Below are positions 36,264-46,125 of a stretch of DNA of 64,000 nucleotides, in pieces. Location: assembly GCF_002949795.1 (NCBI RefSeq), contig NZ_CP026692.1, positions 6,184,545 through 6,248,544 of the forward strand, read 5' to 3'. The stretch's first letter is position 1, and each line of letters opens with the position of its first letter. Source of the stretch: Nostoc sp. 'Lobaria pulmonaria (5183) cyanobiont' (lineage in GTDB: Bacteria > Cyanobacteriota > Cyanobacteriia > Cyanobacteriales > Nostocaceae). The notes beneath the pieces are model-generated. The model did not search any database. It had not been told where the DNA came from and worked only from the letters and a program-made list of their open reading frames with translations. The translations under genes were made by a program, and so were the position numbers.

Positions 36264-37736
36264 ATGGTTTCATCTATAACTCGGACATCAGGCATTTCTG
36301 GGGGTTCTACTTCCGAAGTTGAGGGATTGGGCAAAGGGATTGAGAGCAGTTTTGGAATGAATTTAATCCCACTACCAGCAAATCCCTTATTTGGTACAGA
36401 TGGGATTCGCGGACGAGTGGGAGAATTACTGAGTGCGCCCCTAGCATTGCAAGTTGGTTTTTGGACGGGGATTGTTTTACGTAACCATGCGACTCAAGTA
36501 GGGCCAGTCATTCTCGGACAGGACTCTAGAAACTCCAGCGATATGCTGGCAATGGCTTTGAGTGCAGGGTTAACAGCAGCAGGGTTAGAAGTCTGGTATT
36601 TGGGATTATGCCCCACTCCTGCCATTGCCTATCTCACCAGCGTCACTGATGCCATCGGCGGAGTGATGATTTCTGCCAGTCACAATCCCCCAGAAGACAA
36701 TGGGATTAAGGTTTTTGCTGGCAATGGTGGGAAGTTACCGCAAATATTGCAGGCAGAAATAGAAGCAGGACTGCGTGGCAAGATATCACCAATAACTAGA
36801 GTCAGTAATTGCGGACGGCATTACTCACGTTTTGAGTTAGTGAAAAACTATAGTTCAGCGTTGAAAAAAACCTTGAACATTGCCCGAAATCTTCAGGGAA
36901 TGAAGATTGTTTTAGATTTGGCGTGGGGAGCAGCAGTTGGGTTAGCACCATTAGTATTTACACAAATGGGGGCGGAGGTCATCTGCTTGCATAACGAAGC
37001 AGATGGCGATCGCATTAATGTTAACTGCGGTTCCACGCACCTAGACATTCTGGCAGCAACGGTACAAGAACACAACGCCGATATCGGCTTTGGCTTCGAT
37101 GGCGACGCCGATCGCGTCTTAGCAGTAGACAATACAGGCAGGCAAGTTAACGGCGATTACATTCTTTACCTGTGGGGACGGCACTTACAACAAAACCAAC
37201 AATTGCCAGACAACCTGATTGTATCTACAGTCATGGCCAACTTAGGCTTTGAGAAAGCTTGGCTGCAAATTGGTGGTAACTTAATTCGTACCGCAGTTGG
37301 CGACCAATACGTGCAAGCCGAAATGCAGCGGACTGGAGCAATGTTAGGTGGCGAACAATCAGGTCATATTCTTTGCCGTCACTATGCCGTAACTGGAGAT
37401 GGCTTGTTAACAGCATTACACATAGCATCTTTGGTGAGAGAGGCGGGTGTTCCCTTGAGCGAATTAGTAGATCGAAGCTTCCAAACCTATCCGCAATTGT
37501 TGCAGAATGTGCGAGTTGTCGATCGCGATCGCCGTTTGGGATGGCAAGATTGCCAACCTGTGCAACAAGCGATCGCTCTTGCTGAAGCTGCAATGGGCGA
37601 TTCCGGCAGAATTTTAGTTCGCGCCTCTGGCACAGAACCAGTCATCAGAGTAATGGTGGAAGCAGCCAATGCCGAACTCGCCAACTACTGGACAAATGAA
37701 CTAGTTTCGCAAGTCCAGCAGCATCTGATGGACTAA
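36264..37736 (+). CDS. glmM: Phosphoglucosamine mutase GlmM
   Basis: It converts glucosamine-6-phosphate to glucosamine-1-phosphate for UDP-GlcNAc and the cell wall. The phosphoserine is in [16 protein letters not shown] (about residues 136-151). The Mg site is [13 protein letters not shown] (about 272-284), the sugar loop GEQSGHI, and the phosphate site [12 protein letters not shown]. The N-terminal [11 protein letters not shown] is diagnostic. An ATG at 36264 (MVSSITRTS) is preferred over the upstream TTG at 36243. A Ser/Gly-rich N-terminal extension of about 40 residues is unusual for the family. Confidence 0.93.
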   Translation: MVSSITRTSGISGGSTSEVEGLGKGIESSFGMNLIPLPANPLFGTDGIRGRVGELLSAPLALQVGFWTGIVLRNHATQVGPVILGQDSRNSSDMLAMALSAGLTAAGLEVWYLGLCPTPAIAYLTSVTDAIGGVMISASHNPPEDNGIKVFAGNGGKLPQILQAEIEAGLRGKISPITRVSNCGRHYSRFELVKNYSSALKKTLNIARNLQGMKIVLDLAWGAAVGLAPLVFTQMGAEVICLHNEADGDRINVNCGSTHLDILAATVQEHNADIGFGFDGDADRVLAVDNTGRQVNGDYILYLWGRHLQQNQQLPDNLIVSTVMANLGFEKAWLQIGGNLIRTAVGDQYVQAEMQRTGAMLGGEQSGHILCRHYAVTGDGLLTALHIASLVREAGVPLSELVDRSFQTYPQLLQNVRVVDRDRRLGWQDCQPVQQAIALAEAAMGDSGRILVRASGTEPVIRVMVEAANAELANYWTNELVSQVQQHLMD

Positions 37737-38072
37737 ATTAGCTAATATCTCATCTTTGCTTTAAAAAAACGCCAAGTTCACAGCTTCTACGAATTAACCA
37801 CCCTTGGTTATGTCTAGAAGTTGTGACATTTTGATTACTTCTTAAACCCAAAGAATCCCAAAGAGCCAAAGCTATGCTTCATCTCCCCTCACCGTTTGCC
37901 GAGAGAGGATTAAGAAAAGCCAGCGCGGTCTTCTCCCTTGGCGTATGGGGTGCAATGACTGTGGGAATCACAACTAAATTATGCGAACATTATATGAATT
38001 CAGTCTTAGCGTCAGTCGGAACATGGTATTATTTACCTCGAGATTCCTAGCTATTTATTCTAATAAAATACA
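37737..38072. other. Intergenic region with a dispersed repeat fragment
   Basis: No gene is seen. The stretch 37947-38000 (ggggtgcaatgactgtggga, then caactaaattatgcgaacat) is recognisably similar to 46241-46290, marking a dispersed repeat. Confidence 0.5.
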
Positions 38073-38849
38073 GTGCTTGTTTTTGTGATCCCACTCAAAA
38101 GTGCAAAAGTTTCCAATTCCTGGGAACGTGTTACACAATTATTTGAAAGATGCATTAAATCAGTTTGCAATCAAACCTCACCTAACTTTCACGTTATTGT
38201 TGTTTGTCACGAAAAGCCCAAAATAGAATTCACTCATCCTCAAATCACATACATTACAGTTGATTTTTCCCATCCAAACGAGCCTACCCCTGAAGCCAAA
38301 GGAGACACAGATAAAGGGCGTAAAATCTTAAAAGGATTGGTTTATGCTCGTCAATTTTCTCCCACTCACACCATGACAGTTGATGCTGACGATTGTGTTA
38401 GTGAAAAGTTGGCTAAATTTATTCAACAACATCCTGATTCTAATGGATGGTTTATAAATAAAGGTTATAAATATCAAGAAGACAGTAATTACATATATAT
38501 CAAGAGAAGCAATTTTTATAAAATGTGCGGTACTTGTAATATTCTTCGATATGATTTGAATTATTTGCCAGAAACCGCAGAATATAATCGTGGCTACGGA
38601 TACTATAAATATTATATAGACCACGCTAAAGTTAGAGACATTTTAAAGAGCAAAGGAAAATCAATTAAATCGTTACCATTTCCAGGTGCGGTTTATATTT
38701 TAGCAACAGGAGAAAATCTTTTTAAAAATTCAACAAGATTAAGATTTAGCATTTTTAATCGCAAATTATTAAATGAATCATTTCGAGACGAATTCGGATT
38801 ATATAAGCTACAGCAATCCAAAGAGATTTATCAACTATCAGAATTGTAA
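38073..38849 (+). CDS. GT-A fold glycosyltransferase-like protein
   Basis: A 258-residue protein with a GT2-like nucleotide-sugar fold. The start is FVIPLKS...WERVTQLFERCIKSVCNQT, with FHVIVVCHEKP and the metal motif TVDADDCVS (about residues 100-108). It is shorter than most GT2 enzymes and lacks a membrane segment. The start is GTG at 38073. It opens a polysaccharide region but is separated from the next gene by a MITE. Acceptor and sugar unknown. Confidence 0.75.
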   Translation: MLVFVIPLKSAKVSNSWERVTQLFERCIKSVCNQTSPNFHVIVVCHEKPKIEFTHPQITYITVDFSHPNEPTPEAKGDTDKGRKILKGLVYARQFSPTHTMTVDADDCVSEKLAKFIQQHPDSNGWFINKGYKYQEDSNYIYIKRSNFYKMCGTCNILRYDLNYLPETAEYNRGYGYYKYYIDHAKVRDILKSKGKSIKSLPFPGAVYILATGENLFKNSTRLRFSIFNRKLLNESFRDEFGLYKLQQSKEIYQLSEL

Positions 38850-38880
38850 ATTGTTTTTGAAAAATTCTAATAATTAGTCT

Positions 38881-39095
38881 TATAGGACTCATATTTGATT
38901 TTTGAATAGAACTCCGTACACTTTTATTTCTTCTTCTCTGTTCTCTGTTATCTCCCTACGCAAGTAATTTCAGAAATCAAATCGGATTGCTATATATGGC
39001 GTGTTAGCGGAGTGGAACGCACCAAAAACTTGAAATTATGCCGTAGTTTCGGCGCTAACACACCCTACATGTCAAAATCAAATATTAGTCCTATA
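38881..39095. mobile_element. 215-bp MITE-like element, TATAGGACTC family
   Basis: The left end TATAGGACTCATATTTGATT and the reversed right end TATAGGACTAATATTTGATT form terminal inverted repeats of about 24 bases. Relatives occur at 12779-12882 and 44903-44930. The interior includes a hairpin around gtgttagcggagtgg...gctaacacacc. It abuts the promoter region of the next gene. Confidence 0.8.
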
Positions 39096-39136
39096 TAATG
39101 GAGTATTTTGCGAGGCTGATAGGCTACAGTGCCAAT

Positions 39137-40792
39137 ATGCCAAAATTCAAATCAAAATCTCAGCAATCTAAAAAATCGAAAAAGCAGGCTAAAAAGGAAA
39201 CTTCTACCCTTAGCCTCAAAGAACAGTTAGCCCAAAAGCGCAAATCTGCTCAAGTACGTAAAGAACTCACTAGCTTACTCATCACCGCCACTTTTGCTGG
39301 TATCTTCGTTGGCATTCTACTTTTTTTCGTAGCTGGAATTAAAGCAGCAGTCCCTGGTGTGTTAGGGATAATAGTCATGTCCCTTTCCTACAAATATCCG
39401 CGCCAAGCCCTATATGCCTTCATCATTTACATACCTGTGGGAGGTACTGTCACCTACTACTTGGGCAATAGTCCCATACTCCAATTAGCTAAAGATGCCT
39501 TTTACGTTCCAGCACTAATTGGACTTTGGCAGACTTGCCGTAGACAGGGGCTACCCTTAATTATTCCCAAAGGCATTAAAATCCCACTTTATATTGTTTT
39601 GGGTTGCAGTCTGCTAACACTGTTGTTTGTCAATGGTGGACAGCAATTTAACCCGCCTAGCGCAGGACTATTAGAAAAAGCACGCCAAGAAATACCATTA
39701 GGTATGGGAATTCTGGGACTAAAAGTATTTTTAGGCTATGTCCCCCTGATTGGTTGTGCCTACTATCTAATTCGCGATAAGCGGGATTTTCTATTTTTAT
39801 TGCGCCTCCAGATTGTCCTCACACTGATTTGCTGCGCGCTGGGATTTATTCAATATTTTTTACTATTAACTGGTGTATGTCAAGGCACTAGAGGTCTTGA
39901 AGGAGATGCCTTATTTAGAGCAACACTCGAAGCTCGGTGTTATTTTGGTGGAGCGCTAGTATATAGTCCCGAAGAAGGGATTATTCGCCTGCCAGGGACA
40001 TTTGTAGCTCCTTGGCAGTGGGCATGGTTCTTAATTTCTAGCACCTTTTTTACTTTTGCCACCGGCTTCAACGATCCCTCCCCAATATGGCGGATAATCG
40101 GTTTAGCTTCTTTAGTGGGAGTCTTTATCGATGCTGTAATCTCTGGACAGAGAATCGCCTTAGCTTTAGTACCAATCTGCTTCGGGATTTTGCTATTGCT
40201 CACCGGACAACTTGGCAACCTGAAACGATTTATCCCCATAGGCGTGGGACTTGCCTTCATTCTGGGAATTGCGATGGTGACTAACCCTGCTGTCGTACAA
40301 GAGAGAACCGATAGTTTTGCCAGTCGTTGGAACGCCTCACCACCTCAAGATTTTATCATCCAGCAATTTGAAGAAAATTGGAAAAATGTAGACGGGCCAT
40401 TGGGAAGTGGCTTAGGACGAGCAACAAACTCTGCCCGTGTGATGGGTGAAACTAAGCTTGTAGAAACCTATTACCCGAAAGTGCTTTATGAAGTGGGAAT
40501 TTTTGGATTATTAGCGTTTCTGGGTTTGGTAACAAGTTTAACAATTCTTGGCTTTAAAACCTATCGCTCCATAAAGAACCGTAATTTCCGCAGTTCCGGA
40601 GCAGCTTTGTGGGTGTTTATATTGTTTATTAGTTACAACACTTACTATTATCCTCTGGATGTCGATCCTGTTGCTGCCTATTATTGGTTTTTTGCGGGAG
40701 TTCTTTTTAAATTGCCAGAATTGGAGAAACAAGATAAAGAAGATGCCAACCCTCAACAAAAAAACAAGAAAAAACGTCTAAAAACAATTTAA
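39137..40792 (+). CDS. O-antigen ligase/polymerase-like membrane protein
   Basis: About 12 membrane segments follow a very basic, Lys/Gln/Ser-rich cytoplasmic N terminus (about residues 1-50). The large periplasmic part around residues 240-300 and the C-terminal helices resemble the Wzy/WaaL class that joins or polymerises lipid-linked glycans. The ATG at 39137 (MPKFKSKSQQ) is more natural than the one at 39098, which adds MEYFARLIGYSAN. It sits among glycosyltransferases, supporting a role in exopolysaccharide or O-antigen assembly. Confidence 0.75.
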   Translation: MPKFKSKSQQSKKSKKQAKKETSTLSLKEQLAQKRKSAQVRKELTSLLITATFAGIFVGILLFFVAGIKAAVPGVLGIIVMSLSYKYPRQALYAFIIYIPVGGTVTYYLGNSPILQLAKDAFYVPALIGLWQTCRRQGLPLIIPKGIKIPLYIVLGCSLLTLLFVNGGQQFNPPSAGLLEKARQEIPLGMGILGLKVFLGYVPLIGCAYYLIRDKRDFLFLLRLQIVLTLICCALGFIQYFLLLTGVCQGTRGLEGDALFRATLEARCYFGGALVYSPEEGIIRLPGTFVAPWQWAWFLISSTFFTFATGFNDPSPIWRIIGLASLVGVFIDAVISGQRIALALVPICFGILLLLTGQLGNLKRFIPIGVGLAFILGIAMVTNPAVVQERTDSFASRWNASPPQDFIIQQFEENWKNVDGPLGSGLGRATNSARVMGETKLVETYYPKVLYEVGIFGLLAFLGLVTSLTILGFKTYRSIKNRNFRSSGAALWVFILFISYNTYYYPLDVDPVAAYYWFFAGVLFKLPELEKQDKEDANPQQKNKKKRLKTI

Positions 40793-41063
40793 ATGAAATA
40801 AAAATGGCCAAAGAATATCATTGAAGGTCAAAAATACCTCAGTATTTCAAACCTACCTCGAAATTATCGCCATACACTTATTTTTCGATGATACTTATTG
40901 ATGGATAAGCAATTTCGTAGTCAGAGAAAGGAATGAAAGCGAGGTTTTCCAGAAGCCGTGAAAAGACAGTGTGTAAATTAAAGCAATAGCCACTTACTGA
41001 ATTTCATGAAAATTAATTTTTACAAGGCTATTATAGAAGTAGTAAAATTACTTAATAAAAATT

Positions 41064-42044
41064 ATGAATAATTGGCCATTAGTTAGTGTAGTTATCGCAA
41101 CCTACGGACGAGAAGAAGCGCTACGCGATAGCATTGTGGATGTCTTAAAACAGGACTATCCAAATTTTGAAGTTTTAATTGTAGACCAAACTCCAAAACA
41201 CCAACCAGAAATTCAAGCCTACCTAGAAGAGATGCTGGAGGCAGGTAAAATTAAATGGTTGCGCTTAGATTGGGCAAGTTTGCCAGGGGCGCGGAATTAT
41301 GCTGTCCGGCGGTCATCTGGTGAAATAATATTGTTTATTGATGATGATGTTCAGTTAACCCCTGGATTGTTAGCAGCCCATGCGAAAAATTATGTGCAAA
41401 ACCCAGAGGTGGGGGCTGTCGCTGGTCGGGTATTTGACAGAATGAAATTAGGTGATTCTAGAGGAGATTTAGAGATTGAATATTTGCCTCCCGAAGCTAT
41501 GGACCCAGGAATTGCTTGGTATCATATTGATCTAGTACATACCATTAAACCCCAACAAGTACTGACAGCGAGGGGTTGCAATATGTCATTTCGCCGCGAA
41601 ATTTTTACTAAGTATGGATTGAGGTTTGATGAGAGATTTGGTGGGAGTGCAGTACGCGAAGAGTCAGATTTTTGTTTGCGGTTGCGACAAACGGGGTATA
41701 AGATTTGGTACGACCCAGAGGCCCATTTGGTACATTTAGGCGAAGAAACAGGAGGTTGTCATGATATTAGTATGCGATCGCTAAAATATCAACTCACCTT
41801 CTACCACAACCATTTTTTACTGGGGCTGAAAAACCTGACTGTGACTCAAGCTTTACGCTTATATGGTCGTTTATTTGACTGTCACGTTCTCGGACGCCCA
41901 CCTTGTCACAAAAGCGGTTCCCCCATCAAAATTGCCACTCGCGCTATTTTCTACACTTTGGGTTTTTTCAAAGCCTTGGGTACTATGATCCAATCACTAT
42001 GGAACGATGGTCAAATTTACAGTCGATTGGATGAACAAGTTTAG
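41064..42044 (+). CDS. Glycosyltransferase family 2
   Basis: A GT2 enzyme of 326 residues. The N-terminal VSVVIATYGREEALRDSI, the VLIVDQTP strand, the metal-binding FIDDDVQLTP (about residues 93-102) and the acceptor-site GGSAVREESDFCLRLRQTGY are typical. It has no clear membrane segment. It is followed after 59 bases by a GT4 gene, so the two probably share a transcript. Sugar unknown. Confidence 0.88.
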   Translation: MNNWPLVSVVIATYGREEALRDSIVDVLKQDYPNFEVLIVDQTPKHQPEIQAYLEEMLEAGKIKWLRLDWASLPGARNYAVRRSSGEIILFIDDDVQLTPGLLAAHAKNYVQNPEVGAVAGRVFDRMKLGDSRGDLEIEYLPPEAMDPGIAWYHIDLVHTIKPQQVLTARGCNMSFRREIFTKYGLRFDERFGGSAVREESDFCLRLRQTGYKIWYDPEAHLVHLGEETGGCHDISMRSLKYQLTFYHNHFLLGLKNLTVTQALRLYGRLFDCHVLGRPPCHKSGSPIKIATRAIFYTLGFFKALGTMIQSLWNDGQIYSRLDEQV

Positions 42045-42103
42045 GCATTAGTCATTTGTCATTGGTCATTAGTTATTAGTGAATAACAAAGAATAAATGA
42101 AAA
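42045..42103. repeat. Heptamer-type repeat GTCATTA/TCATTGG spacer
   Basis: The gap is largely imperfect copies of a 7-bp motif (gcattagtcatttgtcattg, gtcattagttattagtg). The same motif forms the spacers at 43264-43302 and 18213-18232. This is an STRR-type sequence. Confidence 0.7.
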
Positions 42104-43279
42104 ATGAAAATCTTAGTTGCTAGCCACACTTATATCGTAGACCTCAACTGTGAAAAATTACGCGCTTTATCTCAACTAGAACCTGACATTGAAGTTACAG
42201 TTGTAGTCCCAAAGCGCTGGAAACCAGGCGGCGTGCAAAACAGAATTATTGAAACTGAATACCGTGATGAAGGCACATTTAGAATAGTTCCAGTTTCTAA
42301 TTTTAGTCAAAATCATCAGGGACTCCTTACCTTTGGCGCTGATTTGATATCTTTATTAAAACAATTTCGCCCGCAAATCATCCAAGTAGAACAAGGGTCT
42401 AGAGCCTTGGCTTATACTCAAATGATTGCCTTAAATCAGCTATTAGGACTCAAGGCAAAAAATGTATTTTTTACCTGGTGGAATCTTCCTTATGAACTGA
42501 AACTACCAATTTCTTTATTAGAAAAATATAACCTCAACCATAGCCAGGGCATTATTTCTGGCAATCAAGATGGAGCAGAAGTTTTGCGACAACGAGGATA
42601 TAAAGGGACAATTAAAGTCATGCCACAACTGGGTGTAGATGAAAGTTTATTTACTCCCAAAAACCAGCCAGAGTTAGCAGCTAAGTTGGGCATTGAAAAA
42701 AAGGATTTTGTAGTAGGTTTTGTTGGGCGATTTGTGCAAGAGAAGGGTTTATTAACGCTTTTGCAAGCCTTAACTATTTTGAAACATAAACCTTGGAAAC
42801 TACTGTTATTGGGACGGGGAGAGTTGCAAAGTGAATTAATTAAAATTGCGGCAGAAAACAATATTAAAGAACGATTAATTTTGATAGAAAGTGTTCCCCA
42901 TGATCAGGTTACAAGTTATATCAATTTAATGAGTACTTTAGTACTGCCTTCAGAAACAACTTACAAGTTTAAAACCTTAACTTCTGTTGGCTGGAAAGAG
43001 CAATTTGGTCATGTGCTAATTGAAGCGATGGCTTGCCAAGTTCCTGTGATTGGTTCTGATTCCGGTGAAATTCCCTATGTAATTGGTGATGCTGGCTTAG
43101 TATTTGCTGAAGGTGATGTTCAAGCTCTTGCTAATTGCTTAGTACAATTAATGGATAAACCAGATTTTGCTCATACTCTTGGTGAAATGGGTTATCAAAA
43201 AGCAATGATTCAATATACAAATAAAGCTTTGGCTAAACAGCAATTAGAGTTTTATCAAGAGTTAGTCATTAGTCATTAG
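42104..43279 (+). CDS. Glycosyltransferase family 4
   Basis: A GT-B enzyme of 391 residues. The N-terminal domain starts MKILVASHTY; the C-terminal donor domain has VVGFVGRFVQEKGLLTLLQA (about residues 202-221) and the ExxxxxxxE motif near LIEAMACQVPVIGSDSGEIP. The final residues LVISH and the stop are encoded by the heptamer repeat that follows, so the C terminus varies with the repeat. Retaining mechanism expected; substrates unknown. Confidence 0.88.
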   Translation: MKILVASHTYIVDLNCEKLRALSQLEPDIEVTVVVPKRWKPGGVQNRIIETEYRDEGTFRIVPVSNFSQNHQGLLTFGADLISLLKQFRPQIIQVEQGSRALAYTQMIALNQLLGLKAKNVFFTWWNLPYELKLPISLLEKYNLNHSQGIISGNQDGAEVLRQRGYKGTIKVMPQLGVDESLFTPKNQPELAAKLGIEKKDFVVGFVGRFVQEKGLLTLLQALTILKHKPWKLLLLGRGELQSELIKIAAENNIKERLILIESVPHDQVTSYINLMSTLVLPSETTYKFKTLTSVGWKEQFGHVLIEAMACQVPVIGSDSGEIPYVIGDAGLVFAEGDVQALANCLVQLMDKPDFAHTLGEMGYQKAMIQYTNKALAKQQLEFYQELVISH

Positions 43280-43302
43280 TCATTAGTCATTGGTCATTAG
43301 TG
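43264..43302. repeat. Heptamer repeat (GTCATTA)n overlapping a gene end
   Basis: Four to five copies of GTCATTA and a GTCATTG variant. It supplies the last codons and stop of the preceding GT4 gene and continues into the spacer. Confidence 0.85.
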
Positions 43303-43363
43303 AATAATAAAGGATAAATGACGAAGGACGAAGGGGAAAAGACAAATGACAAATGACAAAAGA

Positions 43364-44536
43364 ATGAAAATATTACAAATTGTTCCCTCAATTTCTCTAA
43401 TTTACGGTGGGCCTAGTCAAATGGTACTAGGATTAGCTCCAGCGTTAGTAAAAGAGGGAGTAGAAGTTACAATTCTCACAACTGATAGTAATGGTGATAA
43501 TGGTCAAACACCTCTGGATGTCCCTTTAAATCGCCCAATTAAACAAGATGGCTATGAAATAATTTACTTTCGTTGCGCGCCGTTTCGTCGCTACAAATTT
43601 TCCCTAGATTTATTAAACTGGCTAAAACGTCACGCTCACGAGTTTGACATAGCACATATTCATGCTCTATTTTCGCCAATAATTAGTGCTGCTGCTCTTG
43701 TCTGTCGTCAGCAAAAGCTACCTTATATTTTCCGTCCTTTGGGTACTCTCGATCCGGCTGATTTACAGAAGAAAAAGCAATTAAAACAGCTTTATGTTGC
43801 AATTATAGAACGTCAAAATTTAGCTAGTGCAGCAGCAATTCATTTTACCAGCGACCAAGAAGCTAAAATATCAGAACGTTTTGGAGTATCTACACCAGAT
43901 ATGGTGATTCCATTGGGTGTGATTCCCCCTGAATCTTCTTTTAAAAATGTATGTAGTCAGTTAGAACTACCAAAAAATGTACCTTTGGTGCTATTTATGT
44001 CACGAATTGACCCGAAAAAGGGGTTGAATTTATTGATTCCAGCGCTAGAGAAGCTGTTAGCGCTTGGTTATAAGTTTCATTTTGTCTTAGCTGGTACTAA
44101 TCCCCAAGAACCAGATTATGAACAAAAGATAATATCCCAAATTCAAAATTCACCATTGCGATCGCACACTACAATTACAGGCTTTGTCACTGGTGAACTC
44201 AAAGTTAGTTTACTACAAGCTGCTGATTTATTTGTCTTGCCTTCCTACTACGAAAACTTTGGGATTGCTGTAGCTGAAGCGATGGTAGCAGGTGTACCCG
44301 TAGTCATTTCTGACCAAGTGCATATTTGTCAACAGATACGTGATAGTGAGTCGGGTTGGGTAGGCGCAACAGATGTGCAAGCACTAGTAAAGTTACTGCA
44401 AGAAGCTTTGGAAAATCCCGCAGAACGCCAACGACGGGGATTAAATGCCCAAAAGTATGCATTAGAAAATTTTAGCTGGGATGCGATCGCCAAGCAAACA
44501 ATCCAAGCGTACCAAAAAATTCTGGCAAACAAATGA
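43364..44536 (+). CDS. Glycosyltransferase family 4
   Basis: A second GT-B enzyme of about 390 residues. MKILQIVPSISLIYGGPSQM begins the acceptor domain. LVLFMSRIDPKKGLNLLIPA (about residues 205-224) and SYYENFGIAVAEAMVAGVPV (about 289-308) are the donor-site blocks. A frame start at 43346 (MTNDKR) is encoded by repeat sequence, so the ATG at 43364 is preferred. It is the last gene of the polysaccharide cluster. Confidence 0.88.
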   Translation: MKILQIVPSISLIYGGPSQMVLGLAPALVKEGVEVTILTTDSNGDNGQTPLDVPLNRPIKQDGYEIIYFRCAPFRRYKFSLDLLNWLKRHAHEFDIAHIHALFSPIISAAALVCRQQKLPYIFRPLGTLDPADLQKKKQLKQLYVAIIERQNLASAAAIHFTSDQEAKISERFGVSTPDMVIPLGVIPPESSFKNVCSQLELPKNVPLVLFMSRIDPKKGLNLLIPALEKLLALGYKFHFVLAGTNPQEPDYEQKIISQIQNSPLRSHTTITGFVTGELKVSLLQAADLFVLPSYYENFGIAVAEAMVAGVPVVISDQVHICQQIRDSESGWVGATDVQALVKLLQEALENPAERQRRGLNAQKYALENFSWDAIAKQTIQAYQKILANK

Positions 44537-44647
44537 ATTTAACCCAATGCAGATAATAAAAGTTTTTGCCAAATAGGTGCTAGAACCGCTTTGATAATAT
44601 AATCCCAATACAGGCTTATCCAGTCTCACACCAGGAGGAAGTAATTA

Positions 44648-44872
44648 ATGAGTATCAATCTGACTGAAAAATAAGCTTATACTGCAATGTACGCCTTCTT
44701 AGTTCAAGTGTATGAAAGAACCCAATCAAATGACTTGGGAGGATTACTTGGAGACATGAGTACTATAGAAGATAGTGAAACTGCTGATTTTGCTGTTTGG
44801 CATGAGTGGTTACGATGCGTTGCTCAAGTCAAACAAGGTAAAGTTGATATAGACTTACACATTCACAGCTAA
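44648..44872 (+). pseudogene. Small protein gene with an in-frame stop at codon 9
   Basis: A good ribosome site (AGGAGG at 44633) precedes ATG at 44648. The frame reads MSINLTEK, TAA at 44672-44674, then AYTAMYAFLVQVYERTQSND and on to a stop at 44872, all in one frame. The sequence after the stop continues the same protein with acidic composition (GLLGDMSTIEDSETADF). A CAA to TAA change would explain it. Translation from the internal ATG at 44687 is possible but it has no ribosome site. Family not identified. Confidence 0.6.
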
Positions 44873-44902
44873 GATAAGTAAGTCGGCGTGGAAATTTATA
44901 AC

Positions 44903-44930
44903 TATAGGATTCCTATTTGATTTTTGAAAT
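44903..44930. repeat. Solo end of the TATAGGACTC element family
   Basis: TATAGGATTCCTATTTGATT followed by TTTGAAAT matches the terminal repeat of 38881-39095 and 12779-12882. No partner end is visible before the peroxiredoxin gene. Confidence 0.55.
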
Positions 44931-45141
44931 GTAAAGAAAAACCTGTAGGGAAAACATACTAATTAAAAGCATATATGTGTACTTTTGTCAATAAGTTTTA
45001 CCTCACTCTCGGATAAGGTACGAGAGTGCTGACAACCTAAAATTTTGTTTCAAACCGCTAAAGCCCGATTGGGGAATAGGGGTTTTGTGTCATGATGGCA
45101 TACTAGAATATATATGTCTTTCTAACTACAGGGAATCTCAC

Positions 45142-45780
45142 ATGGCTCTCCGTCTAGGTGACACAGTACCCAACTTTACGCAAGCCTCAACACACGGCGA
45201 CATCGATTTTTACCAATGGGCAGGTGACAGCTGGGTTGTGCTGTTCTCTCACCCTGCTGATTTTACACCTGTTTGTACAACAGAACTCGGCACAGTTGCC
45301 AAGCTCAAACCAGAATTTGACAAGCGCAATGTCAAAGCGATCGCACTCAGCGTTGATGACGTAGAATCTCACAAAGGCTGGGTGGGAGACATTGAAGAAA
45401 CTCAAAGCACCACCCTTAACTACCCAATTTTGGCGGATGCAGATCGCAAGGTTGCTGACCTTTACGACATGATCCACCCCAATGCTAATGCGGCTGTGAC
45501 AGTGCGATCGGTCTTCGTGATTGACCCCAATAAAAAACTCCGTCTCTCTTTCACCTATCCTCCCAGCACCGGACGCAACTTTGATGAACTTTTGCGGGTG
45601 ATTGATTCTCTGCAATTGACTGATAACTACAGCGTGGCGACACCAGCTGACTGGAAAGATGGAGAGGATGTTGTAATTGTCCCCTCACTGAAAGATCCAG
45701 AAGTACTCAAAGAGAAATTCCCCAAAGGTTATGAGGAAGTTAAACCTTATCTGCGGCTAACTCCTCAGCCTAATAAGTAA
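45142..45780 (+). CDS. 1-Cys peroxiredoxin (Prx6 type)
   Basis: It reduces hydrogen peroxide and organic peroxides. The peroxidatic Cys lies in HPADFTPVCTTELG (about residues 36-49). The long C-terminal part (PPSTGRNFDELLRVIDSLQL, then a dimer arm with DVVIVPSLKDPEVLKEKFPK) is that of the 1-Cys Prx6 class. The ATG at 45142 (MALRLGDTVPNF) follows AGGGAA and is preferred to the frame start at 45085. About 212 residues is typical. Confidence 0.94.
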   Translation: MALRLGDTVPNFTQASTHGDIDFYQWAGDSWVVLFSHPADFTPVCTTELGTVAKLKPEFDKRNVKAIALSVDDVESHKGWVGDIEETQSTTLNYPILADADRKVADLYDMIHPNANAAVTVRSVFVIDPNKKLRLSFTYPPSTGRNFDELLRVIDSLQLTDNYSVATPADWKDGEDVVIVPSLKDPEVLKEKFPKGYEEVKPYLRLTPQPNK

Positions 45781-45807
45781 ATCTGAAAATGATTTTGGAT
45801 ACAAAAG

Positions 45808-45845
45808 CAAAGACGCAAAGATATAATTTTGCGTCTTTGTCTTTT
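45808..45845 (+). terminator. Intrinsic terminator after the peroxiredoxin gene
   Basis: CAAAGACGCAAA and TTTGCGTCTTTG form a perfect 12-bp stem with an 8-base loop, followed by TCTTTTCTTT. It lies 28 bases after the stop codon. Confidence 0.75.
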
Positions 45846-45908
45846 CTTTGTCTTTTTGGCTGAGAATATAGTCAGTTGGCTAGGCATCCGAACCTGGAGG
45901 ATATCTCA

Positions 45909-46041
45909 ATGTTTTCATCCCCTTTGGTTTTGAAAATTCCGTCATCAATGCAAATGACAGACGAACAATTTTTTGAATTCTGTCAGGTGAATCGTGATTT
46001 ACGCATTGAGCGAAATAAATTAACATTATATCGTGGGGTGT
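45909..46041 (+). pseudogene. N-terminal remnant of a Uma2-family gene
   Basis: The frame reads MFSSPLVLKIPSSMQMTDEQ, then FFEFCQVNRDLRIERNKL and stops within the next repeat. The block MTDEQFFEFCQVNRDLRIER is the usual N terminus of Uma2 proteins. Only about 40 of some 190 codons remain. The break lies at the palindromic repeat 46040-46068. Confidence 0.7.
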
Positions 46042-46068
46042 AGGGGCACGGCACTGCCGTGCCCCTAC
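46040..46068. repeat. Palindromic repeat GTAGGGGCACGGCA..TGCCGTGCCCCTAC
   Basis: Perfect 14-base arms around a single base, related to 12720-12748. It truncates the Uma2 remnant. REP-like sequence. Confidence 0.8.
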
Positions 46069-46125
46069 GGGTGTACCTCACGCAAACGAGAAGCGCTATA
46101 TTTGCTATTTCAGCGATGCCTGCGG

